Assembly (NCBI GenBank): GCA_947345935.1
Contig: CAMZZN010000026.1
Coordinates: 1 to 35,183, forward strand
Source of the DNA: an uncultured Ruminococcus sp.
GTDB lineage: Bacteria > Bacillota > Clostridia > Oscillospirales > Ruminococcaceae
Length of the DNA: 35,183 bases
Direction: 5' to 3'
The translations under genes were made by a program, and so were the position numbers. The notes beneath the pieces are model-generated. The model was not told the DNA's origin and searched no databases. It saw nothing but the letters and a program-made list of their open reading frames with translations. Shown here in pieces: positions 23,835-31,900 of this stretch. The number at the start of each line of letters is the position of its first letter. Position 1 is the stretch's first letter.

Positions 23835-24829
23835 AACGAAGAATGACACGACGTGGAAAACTTGTCATTATGGCATTTTTTGCAATCATGACAATTGCTG
23901 TATACAACGCTGTACACAAAAACAAACCTTCTGATTCAATCCCCGTACAGAAGAATACTGCTGCCAGTGATGTCACGACTATTCAGACAAGCACAGAAAC
24001 CACTTCAAATACTGAAGCCGTCACAGAAACAACAATGTTTCCGCCAATAAAATTGTCAGGATGTACATCCGCTGTGGCATACTGCCTTGAAAATGACGAA
24101 TTGCTGTTCAGTCAGGATGCCGACCGAAGCGTTGCACCCGCCAGTCTTACAAAACTGCTTACTGCCTGCACCGCACTTAAATACGTATCTCCTGATATGT
24201 GCTGTACAGTCGGAACTGAGCAATTTCTCGTACAACCGGAATCAAGTCTATGCTATATATCCCAGGGACAGCAGCTGACAGCAGAAGAACTTATAATCGG
24301 TATGATGATGGCTTCCGGCAACGATGCCGCATATGCTCTCGCTGTAAATACAGCCCGGAAGGTTTCTGCTAATGCCGATATTACCGACTATGAGGCAGTT
24401 GAATTTTTCTGTGGACTTATGAACACCTTTGCCGCAGAACTCGGAATGAAAAACAGTCATTTTGTTACTCCGGACGGCTGGGATAGCGACAATCAATATA
24501 CAACTGCTTCCGATCTTCTCATTCTTGCAGAATATGCTGCAACGATTCCGGAGATACGCAAAGCAGCATCATTCTATGAACAACAGGTAACAATTCTGTC
24601 CGGAGAAAACTTTATCTGGCATAATTCAAATAAACTTCTTGATCCTTACAGTGAATTTTACCGAAAGGATGCTTCCGGTCTGAAAACAGGGTCTACCGTC
24701 AACGCCGGAAACTGTCTGATCGCCGTTTTCGATGTCAAAGGACTTACTTATCTCACTATCGTTACCGGCTGCGAAACAGATTATGACCGCTACTCTTTGA
24801 CACTCCGGCTTATAAATGAGTACACCTGA
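23831..24829 (+). CDS. D-alanyl-D-alanine carboxypeptidase (peptidase S11, PBP5/DacF type)
   Basis: A 332-residue membrane-anchored penicillin-binding protein. An N-terminal hydrophobic segment (about 11-27) precedes a Thr-rich linker (about 43-70). The catalytic domain carries all three motifs: S-L-T-K with nucleophile S105 and K108, S-G-N at 162-164 and K-T-G at 285-287. It trims the terminal D-Ala of stem peptides outside the membrane. The usual C-terminal beta-rich domain of PBP5 is absent, so this is a compact form. Its ATG overlaps the previous stop. Context suggests it is a target of, or acts in a loop with, the sigma/partner pair. Confidence 0.9.
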   Translation: MKRRMTRRGKLVIMAFFAIMTIAVYNAVHKNKPSDSIPVQKNTAASDVTTIQTSTETTSNTEAVTETTMFPPIKLSGCTSAVAYCLENDELLFSQDADRSVAPASLTKLLTACTALKYVSPDMCCTVGTEQFLVQPESSLCYISQGQQLTAEELIIGMMMASGNDAAYALAVNTARKVSANADITDYEAVEFFCGLMNTFAAELGMKNSHFVTPDGWDSDNQYTTASDLLILAEYAATIPEIRKAASFYEQQVTILSGENFIWHNSNKLLDPYSEFYRKDASGLKTGSTVNAGNCLIAVFDVKGLTYLTIVTGCETDYDRYSLTLRLINEYT

Positions 24830-24862
24830 AAAACTCTGTTTCTCGGAACAGAGTTTTATTTA
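24830..24862 (+). terminator. Terminator of the sigma/carboxypeptidase operon
   Basis: An 11-bp perfect stem (AAAACTCTGTT at 24830-24840, AACAGAGTTTT at 24847-24857) with a 6-nt loop and a T-rich tail, directly after the stop codon. Confidence 0.85.
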
Positions 24863-24916
24863 TTTTCATATAATAAGAGCATATTAACATAAAATAATCC
24901 AATGGAGGAATGACAT

Positions 24917-25615
24917 ATGATAAACGGCATTGACGTTTCAGAACATCAGGGAGCTATTGACTGGGCAAAAGTAAACACAGGATTTGTCATAATACGATCC
25001 GGATATGGACGTGAGATTTCTCAGAAGGATAAATTTTTTGAAGCAAATTATTCGGGCTGCAAAAGCCGCAGCATTCCATGCGGAACGTACTGGTACAGCT
25101 ATGCAGTGACGCCGGAAGAAGCAGCCAGGGAAGCTCAGGTCTGTCTTGAAGCAATCAAAGGTAAAAAATTTGAGTTCCCGGTCTATTTTGATATCGAAGA
25201 GCCAAAGACACTGGCTCTTGGTATGGAGAAATGTTCCGCAATTGCTGAATCGTTTCTTAATGTTATTGAAAAGGCCGGATTCTGGGCAGGAATCTACAGT
25301 TCAAAATATAATCTGGAAAACTATATTACTGAACAAATACGCAGCCGGTATGCAGTATGGGTAGCTCATTACGGTGTGTCAAAAACAAATTATTCAGGCA
25401 AATTCGGAATCTGGCAGAAATCCAACACAGGAAATGTTGCCGGAATTTCTGGAAATGTTGACCTTGATAATTGCTATGTGGATTACCCGTCAGAAGTAAA
25501 AGCTGCCGGACTTAACGGATACAATAATCCCCCTGCCGCTCCGGCAAAGCGAACCAAAAAATTTACTATTGTAGAGGACGGCGTCAAGTGGTCTGGAACA
25601 CTGACCGAAGAATAA
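24917..25615 (+). CDS. GH25 muramidase (lysozyme), endolysin-like
   Basis: A 232-residue glycoside hydrolase family 25 enzyme that cleaves the MurNAc-GlcNAc bond. Catalytic residues are visible: D6 in G-I-D-V-S-E-H-Q-G and the D92-x-E94 pair in Y-F-D-I-E-E. W-V-A-H-Y-G and the C-terminal G-N-V-D-L-D are also typical. There is no signal peptide, as in phage endolysins. The last 26 residues (A207-E232, including K-R-T-K-K-F-T and D-G-V-K-W-S-G-T-L-T-E) match the tail of the M23 enzyme at 4234-4749 at 15 of 26 positions. No holin gene lies nearby, so the export route is unclear. GGAGG lies 9 nt upstream. Confidence 0.92.
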   Translation: MINGIDVSEHQGAIDWAKVNTGFVIIRSGYGREISQKDKFFEANYSGCKSRSIPCGTYWYSYAVTPEEAAREAQVCLEAIKGKKFEFPVYFDIEEPKTLALGMEKCSAIAESFLNVIEKAGFWAGIYSSKYNLENYITEQIRSRYAVWVAHYGVSKTNYSGKFGIWQKSNTGNVAGISGNVDLDNCYVDYPSEVKAAGLNGYNNPPAAPAKRTKKFTIVEDGVKWSGTLTEE

Positions 25616-25702
25616 TGCTGAACTCCGTAATACGGTTTCATGCATATTGCCAGGATTGTACGCAAGCATATATATTAACATTTCGGGGATCAGTATAACA
25701 TT

Positions 25703-25745
25703 AAAAAAGACCGGAATACATCTCTGTATTCCGGTTCTTCTTATT
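25703..25745. terminator. Bidirectional terminator between GH25 and lipoprotein genes
   Basis: An 11-bp perfect stem (ACCGGAATACA at 25710-25720, TGTATTCCGGT at 25725-25735) with a 4-nt loop, flanked by an A-tract (25703-25708) and a T-rich tail. The preceding stretch 25616-25702 holds no gene. Confidence 0.8.
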
Positions 25746-25746
25746 T

Positions 25747-27789
25747 TTATGCAGCTATAAGCTCTGCGGAATTGCTGAAGTTTTCATTCTCTGAGAGAGA
25801 AACGTTTGATTTAGCAATAACAGCGCACTGAACTTTATTCTTTCCGTCCTTTGTTGAAACAATAATCGAGACGTTTCCGGCAGAAACAGCCTTTACATTT
25901 CCGTTTGAATCGACAGTTACCTTTGAAGGATCACTCGACTCCCATACAAGGTCGCTCTCTGAATAACCTGACGGAATGGATTTTACGCTGATCTTTCCGG
26001 ATGTTCCGACATCAAGAGAAAGATATGTATTATCAATTTCAAGTATTCCTACCGGAATAGTTGCCTGTTCTGTCGTGGCTTCCTCTTCCTCATCCTCAAG
26101 AGTACACTTAGGAACTTTCTTGAAATTCTCCCAGTGGACGCCGTCCCATACTGGTATATCCTCGTCAATAAGAGTTATAGATGCGTCGATCTTGAACGCC
26201 TTCGTAACTGTTTCCAACAATACAAGTTTCAGTTCAACCTTAAAATCGACCTTTACGTCAATACAGAACAGATTTTTGCCCTCATCGTCTGAGTGTGCCT
26301 TTGCTTCGCCCTTGAGTACAGGACCAAACTTCAACTTGATGCTTAAAAGATCAACTACGCCTACAATGTAATCGAGACTGAGTGCAAGCGTAAAATTCAT
26401 ATAAGCTCCGGCCTCACCGGTAAGAGCAGCTTCAACGCTCTTCGTTGTACTGTTAATAGAACGGAAATTCGAGCCTATCATTTCAAATCCCTTTGTATTA
26501 TCTGTTGAAACGCTTACCGACAGCTTGCCGCTTGCTTCAAACGTAAGATCAAATCTGAGATTTACCGATATTCCGGGGCAGATATAAACGGCTGCTTTTC
26601 CAAGGTAGATAGACGGCTGCGATAAATATTTTCTTCCGAGAAGATAGTCCATATCTTTTCCAGCCATTTCGCCGTCAATCTTGAATAATTCAGATTCAAT
26701 TTCTATTTCAGTCGTATAGTCGACCGCCATGTAAATTCTTTCAAGTTCAAGACCCTTGAAAATTCCAAAACTCCAGTCGATATCAGAATTAAGAGCGATA
26801 TCCTTAACAGCTATCTTTGTCGAAATTCCGTCGAAACCTATTTGAAACTCGGCAGAATCAGAGCTTACATTTGCGCTGATTTCTACTTTTTTATCGTCCT
26901 CGTCATTGGCGAGAGGAGAAGCGATAAGCGAATTGGGGGTGTATGACATTCCCTCCGGATTATCAGAACTATTAGTGAGTTCAGTACCGTCGGCAACTTC
27001 AAAATTGTTCATATCGGCATAGAATTTACCAGAAACATCGATCGTATCATATATTTCCTCCGGTGCGGCGGGAACGCTCTTGACGCTTACCGTACCGTCA
27101 CCGTTATCAACCTTTGCAACGACCTTATATGCGCCGCCTTCTCCGTCACTGTTTTTAGGAACAATAAACACGCTGTCCTGTTCAAGATTTTTTGCATAAT
27201 CAGACGGAATTGTAACTCCGTCGCTTGTCACCTTGAAATCGGCAACATTCATAGTTTCGCTGAAATTCTGAACGCCCTCAACAAGCTCGACATTGCGGTG
27301 TTCTTCAAATTCCTGAGTCATCCATTTGTTCTGAGCTGTTGCCAGAGACTCAACAGCCTGCTGCGGGTCGGAAATAACTGAATCCGGACTTGATATAACA
27401 CCATGCTCAATAGCTGCGTTTATGATCTCTTCATCAGTCGAGTCAGCGTCTGCAAAACCGGCTGCCCTCATGAGCGTTGAAGTCACGAATTTATCATCAA
27501 CAGGAGCATTTTTATCTATTTCTTCATCTTCACCGATAACGCCCCAGTCCCTTGCCGCATCAAGCTCACCGTCCTCAGCGTTTTCATCAACCTGCATACC
27601 AAAAGCATCGTTTACCATTCCAAGCCACTCACCGTTTGTGATCGTACCGTCGCTGACCGGAGATTCCTCTTTTTCGGATGTGCTTTCGTTTGCAAAGAAT
27701 TCTTTCATGCTGCATCCGGCGAGTACAGAAGCATATGAGACAAGCAACGCTGTTCCGGTTATCGCTGATACTATACGTTTAAATATCAT
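25747..27789 (-). CDS. Large surface lipoprotein with SLH-like segment and Big2 domain
   Basis: A 680-residue lipoprotein. The lipobox V-L-A-G-C puts the modified Cys at residue 26. Residues about 45-165 look like degenerate S-layer-homology-type helical repeats (E-W-L-G-M-V-N-D-A-F-G, A-A-R-D-W-G-V-I, then A-A-G-F-A-D-A). Residues about 200-560 are rich in beta-strands with no family I recognise. A bacterial Ig-like Big2 domain lies near 590-665 (S-S-D-P-S-K-V-T-V-D-S-N-G, then A-V-S-A-G). The protein should sit on the outer face of the membrane. It is immediately downstream of two WXG100-type genes, so a link with type VII secretion is possible but unproven. AGAGGTGG precedes the ATG. Confidence 0.7.
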   Translation of the reverse strand: MIFKRIVSAITGTALLVSYASVLAGCSMKEFFANESTSEKEESPVSDGTITNGEWLGMVNDAFGMQVDENAEDGELDAARDWGVIGEDEEIDKNAPVDDKFVTSTLMRAAGFADADSTDEEIINAAIEHGVISSPDSVISDPQQAVESLATAQNKWMTQEFEEHRNVELVEGVQNFSETMNVADFKVTSDGVTIPSDYAKNLEQDSVFIVPKNSDGEGGAYKVVAKVDNGDGTVSVKSVPAAPEEIYDTIDVSGKFYADMNNFEVADGTELTNSSDNPEGMSYTPNSLIASPLANDEDDKKVEISANVSSDSAEFQIGFDGISTKIAVKDIALNSDIDWSFGIFKGLELERIYMAVDYTTEIEIESELFKIDGEMAGKDMDYLLGRKYLSQPSIYLGKAAVYICPGISVNLRFDLTFEASGKLSVSVSTDNTKGFEMIGSNFRSINSTTKSVEAALTGEAGAYMNFTLALSLDYIVGVVDLLSIKLKFGPVLKGEAKAHSDDEGKNLFCIDVKVDFKVELKLVLLETVTKAFKIDASITLIDEDIPVWDGVHWENFKKVPKCTLEDEEEEATTEQATIPVGILEIDNTYLSLDVGTSGKISVKSIPSGYSESDLVWESSDPSKVTVDSNGNVKAVSAGNVSIIVSTKDGKNKVQCAVIAKSNVSLSENENFSNSAELIAA

Positions 27790-27865
27790 TATAAACCACC
27801 TCTTTTAATTGTTATGACGACGATTCCTGTTATTGCACAGGCAACAAAGGAGCGTCCATTTTCAG

Positions 27866-27896
27866 ACAGCACCGCACAATAACTGCACGGTGCTGT
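27866..27896 (-). promoter_or_regulatory. Hairpin between WXG100 genes and the lipoprotein gene
   Basis: A 9-bp perfect stem (ACAGCACCG at 27866-27874, CGGTGCTGT at 27888-27896) with a 13-nt loop, without a T-tract on the minus strand. It is probably an RNA stability or partial termination element that sets different levels for the small proteins and the lipoprotein. No convincing promoter lies between it and the lipoprotein start. Confidence 0.45.
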
Positions 27897-27918
27897 TTCA
27901 GAACGTATTCAGATAAAA

Positions 27919-28233
27919 TTAGCGAGGCTTCTTGATGCTTGCAACATTCTGTGAAGCAACCTGATCTGTAACCTCGGCAGGATCAGCAACATTCTGAGTG
28001 AGGTATGCAGCAACCTTTCTGAGATATGCTGTGAACTTATCGAGTTCAGGTTTGAGTTCGTTAAACTTGTCTCTCATATCAATAGCGCTCTGTGCCTGAT
28101 ATGAAGCTTCCGTAGACTGCATCTTGATAACAAGATCATCGAGAGTTTCTTTCATGCTGTCAGCATATCCGTTGAGTTTATTAGAACAGTTTCTTATTTC
28201 TGCGGGATTTACAAAAATTTCCTTATTAGCCAT
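27919..28233 (-). CDS. WXG100-type small protein lacking the W-x-G turn
   Basis: A 104-residue, all-helical protein of the size and heptad pattern of WXG100 (EsxA/YukE) proteins. The central turn, where W-x-G is expected, reads S-Y-Q-A-Q-S-A, so the motif is absent. The C-terminal tail (after K-F-T-A-Y-L-R-K-V) extends about 30 residues past the second helix and has no clear Y-x-x-x-D/E signal in the usual place. It is probably the partner of the canonical WXG100 protein encoded just upstream (43-nt gap), and both carry the same N-terminal M-A-N start and AGGAGGA ribosome site. It is likely to be exported by the EssC machine as a heterodimer. Confidence 0.75.
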   Translation of the reverse strand: MANKEIFVNPAEIRNCSNKLNGYADSMKETLDDLVIKMQSTEASYQAQSAIDMRDKFNELKPELDKFTAYLRKVAAYLTQNVADPAEVTDQVASQNVASIKKPR

Positions 28234-28276
28234 AATTTTTTCCTCCTGAATTTACTTTTATTAATATACTTGTGAA

Positions 28277-28597
28277 TTACTCAAATGAACAGTTAGACTG
28301 AACCTGCTCCTTACTGTCACCCATACGTGCGTCATGAGCGTTAGCAGTATTACGCAGGAAAGTTGCGTACTCGTTGATAACATCCCTCATCGACTCGAAG
28401 AAATGCTTCTCCCCCTCAACCTTTGTTTTAAATGCATCAGCGTCTTCGCCCTTCCAGCAAGCAACAAGATCGGTGTCAATCATATTGTAGAGCTGCGTAT
28501 ACTCTCTGAAGAAATCATCTCCGAGAGAAGAGATCTGCGATGCAATAGTTACGACTGTATCTGTACCCTCAGTGTAACGAATAGAATTATTAGCCAT
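28277..28597 (-). CDS. WXG100 family protein (EsxA/YukE-like)
   Basis: A 106-residue helical hairpin protein with the turn motif C-W-K-G-E-D-A-D-A-F (W-K-G, about residues 48-50), the signature of type VII secretion substrates. Helix one carries S-S-L-G-D-D-F-F-R-E-Y and helix two F-F-E-S-M-R-D-V-I-N-E-Y-A-T-F-L. There is no signal peptide. AGGAGG lies 8 nt upstream of the ATG, and an extended -10 promoter at 28661-28669 suggests that it and the next small protein form a separate, highly expressed unit downstream of essC. Confidence 0.9.
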   Translation of the reverse strand: MANNSIRYTEGTDTVVTIASQISSLGDDFFREYTQLYNMIDTDLVACWKGEDADAFKTKVEGEKHFFESMRDVINEYATFLRNTANAHDARMGDSKEQVQSNCSFE

Positions 28598-28660
28598 TTT
28601 AAATTCCTCCTGATAAAAAATTTCTTGAGTTCATCCAAAGCTTTTTGCTTTGTTGTATAT

Positions 28661-28669
28661 ATTATACCA
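28661..28669 (-). promoter_or_regulatory. Extended -10 promoter of the WXG100 pair
   Basis: Minus strand: TGG followed by TATAAT (28661-28666), with no good -35 at the right distance. The predicted leader is about 57 nt and includes a small AAAGC/GCTTT hairpin. Confidence 0.55.
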
Positions 28670-28949
28670 TATATGATTTTTCTCGCTTTTAAAAAGTAAA
28701 CGAGTTAAAATTTTAGTTATTTTAGATCTGTTCATTGTTTAAAATCCCAGATATTTCGCAGAAAAAATAGCCAAAATAATTTTTTTGCTGTTTGTTACCG
28801 CACAAAATGCTGAAAAGTTCCATTCTTTTAGCTGTAAAAAACCACATTTTTCCAAAGGAAAGTAAGACATGTCCCACCTCATCTTTTGTAAAGATCGGCT
28901 CATCATGAAGCAGGAGGTCAGAATTACTTAAAATCAATAAAAATTATTT
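28670..28949. other. AT-rich gap between essC and the WXG100 genes
   Basis: I see no convincing gene, terminator or repeat here. A 71-codon minus-strand frame (28722-28937) opens with TTG, has no ribosome binding site and matches nothing I recognise; it could be a decayed gene remnant. Confidence 0.4.
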
Positions 28950-31900
28950 TTATATAAAATAGCGGAACTTCTTTTCTGATACCCTGTTCCTGATTATTAC
29001 CGCCTCACCCTCCGTAAGGACGGGAAGAGTATTATCAATATCAAACAAACCGCTGCTGCCAAGACCTCCTCCGATCCATATACCGGAATCGTCAAACCAC
29101 GCTCTGTTATTCTCCCTGTCAAAATTATCCAGTGAAGAATAGTCATCAAGATTTTTGACAATATGTATATACGCTCCACGGTCAGCGTTCATGTTTTCCG
29201 GAGTATCAAGTATAATATAGTGATAATGTATCTCCGGCAGCTCGTTTATAATAAGCTTTAGATTATTGAACGTAACGTTCATGTCTTCTATTTTGGATGC
29301 CTTCTGGAAAGAATTGATTATAACATAAACGTGCTCTGCATCTTCGCTCAGAACTATCTCGCCTTTTTCATTTTTAACGAGCTTGCCGCAGCGTTCCTCC
29401 GCATCCCTTTTATATATCTTATTCCACTCATTGAACTCGCTGACAGTTGAATAACATTTATATCCCGCTTCTTCGTCTTTAAGTTCGCCTGAAACATCAA
29501 GAACGGACACTAAAATGTTTTTATCTGCTGAAAGAGCCTTAGCCAGATATGCGGCAAAATTGGTCAGATTCTTTTCTGAGCATGAAGAAACAAAAGTTAT
29601 ATACTTATCACTCATATCGTAATATACTATCTCGTCGTCCTGCGTACCGATCGGGACTTTCGTCCATGTAACACCACCGGAAAGAACATCCTCAGAACTT
29701 ATTTCAACGTGTTTGTATGACTTTGCACGCACCTCAGAGCTTTTTTCACATACCATATTACACAGTTCACGTATTTCTTTTGCAGAATCAGATTCGGTCT
29801 CGTCTGAATCGTCATCGGTAGCAATAACATCAAAAATATCAGCTGTCTGGAACTTATACGTTATATCATCCTCCTTTACGATACCGCTTCCCGTATAGTC
29901 GGATGGGGTTATTCCACCGGTACGTCCAAGGACGCCTATATAGTCATTGACATCATTCATTTTCAGCATAAATGTCTGCTGAATATACTGTCTAAGACGG
30001 AAATTAGTGTTGATAGACGCTGTTCCGATAACAACATACACCCCCCTCTTTACGCCTTCACGTGCAATTGTAACAAGAAGAGAAGCAATACTATCGTCGA
30101 ATTTTTCCGTAAACACGGTGTAATTATTTATTATCAGCACAATATTAGGCAGAGTATGTCCGGAATGCCTGCAATACTCCTCATATTCGCCCCTGTACTC
30201 CGAGAAAAGTCTGCTGCGCCTGTTTATTTCATCACTTATTGAGCTGATTATATTCCTTACATCCTCATCCTCCTCAGCGATAACAACATCGCCCACCTGC
30301 GGAGCTTTATCATAGACTTTAAGGAATCCTGCGTCAAAATCAAGAACATAAATATTCACCTGACTTGCATCATAAGCGTAAACGAGAGAATACATCAATG
30401 TGATAAAGAACATATCCAGACCGCTTCCTGCCGCTCCGTAAACAATAAGATTTCCCTTTTCCGAAAAAGGTACTGTCATTATTTCCTGTATGCGGTTGTA
30501 AAGATCGTCACGCTTACCGATAACAGGTTCCAGAGGAGTAAAACCTTCCTTGTAACTTCTGCTGCCGGCTTCCGTGTAAAGTTCTCTGATCGAAAGTCTG
30601 GCAGGTATAGGATCAAGCCATAGGGGTCTTATATCCATATCCTTTGCAATATCTATAAGATAATTTCTTACTGCAATAAGCTGTGAAACGGAACGTTTGC
30701 TGTTATTTACATTTATATCAGGCTTTCTGCTTTTTTCATATATAACATTGCCTGTGTTTCCGATAATTTCGGCTGACTCAACATCGCTTTTTACAAAGTC
30801 CTCCGCCTCTATATAATCTGCTCCGCACCATGCAGACTGTCCCATGCTGAATACTTCGTTGTAGCCGACCTGAAAGAAGAATCGGCCGGTAGTAGATATC
30901 TCCGCAGCATCAGGACACTGAATAACAGCTTTACTGTCCTCTTTTCCCTGTACTTTAAGACATATCTTGAATCTTGAGTTGCTCCAGATCTGTGGACTTA
31001 CTACAGAATCCGGCTTCTGCGTTGCAAGTATAAGATGTACGCCGAGGCTTCGTCCGATACGTGCGGCGCTGACAAGAAGATCCATAAAATCACTTCTGTC
31101 TGCTTTAAGTTCGGCAAATTCATCACAGACAATAAACAGGTGGGGAAGAGTTTCGAGATCTGCCCCCTCTCTCCTGAGCTGCTGATACTTATATATGTCC
31201 ATAGTACCGTCATTGGAGATCTTTCTTGCTTTCTTGAAGAGTATCTGACGGCGTTTTATTTCTGTTTCAATGGAAATACAGGCACGTTCTATGGTAGAAC
31301 CGTCCAGATTGGTGACCGTTCCGACCACATGAGGAAGTTTATAGCTTACCTCGACAGTTTTTCCATTAATAATCTCTTCCTTGACATCGTTGAAAGCGTC
31401 GGCAAGACCTCCGCCCTTATAGTCCACAATAACGAACGCTACTTCTTCCGGACTGTAATTAACGGCAAGAGACAGGATAACAGTGATGATAGATTCGCTC
31501 TTTCCTGAGCCCGTAGTTCCGGCAATAAGTCCGTGAGGACCGTGATATTTTTCGTGCATATCAATAAAGAAAGTATCACCTGACGGCGAAGCTCCTATCT
31601 CTGTTTTCAGCGACTTTATAGGATTGTTCTCAGACCATCTGGTAAGGCTGTTAAGATGCTCTACCTTTGATACCCTAAACATATCAAGAAAAGTCAGCAT
31701 TTTGGGCAGCTGATACTTTTCGTTAATTATATCCAGCTTTATATTTGATATCATATCCAGATACCTGTCAAAATTCAGCAGCGATGACTCTCCGCTTTCT
31801 GTAACCTTGTACGAAGTGAAACAGGTAACATCACTGTTTTTTCTGTCATACACCATTGATTCATCGCCTGAAAGATCTATAATAATATCCGAATTATTAT

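Noticed and set aside
25626-25636. Short palindrome CCGTAATACGG after the GH25 gene
   Set aside because: Only five base pairs with no T-tract; the stronger terminator at 25703-25745 accounts for transcript ends.
28722-28937. 71-codon minus-strand frame between essC and the WXG100 genes
   Set aside because: TTG start, no ribosome binding site and no recognisable motif; at most a remnant.
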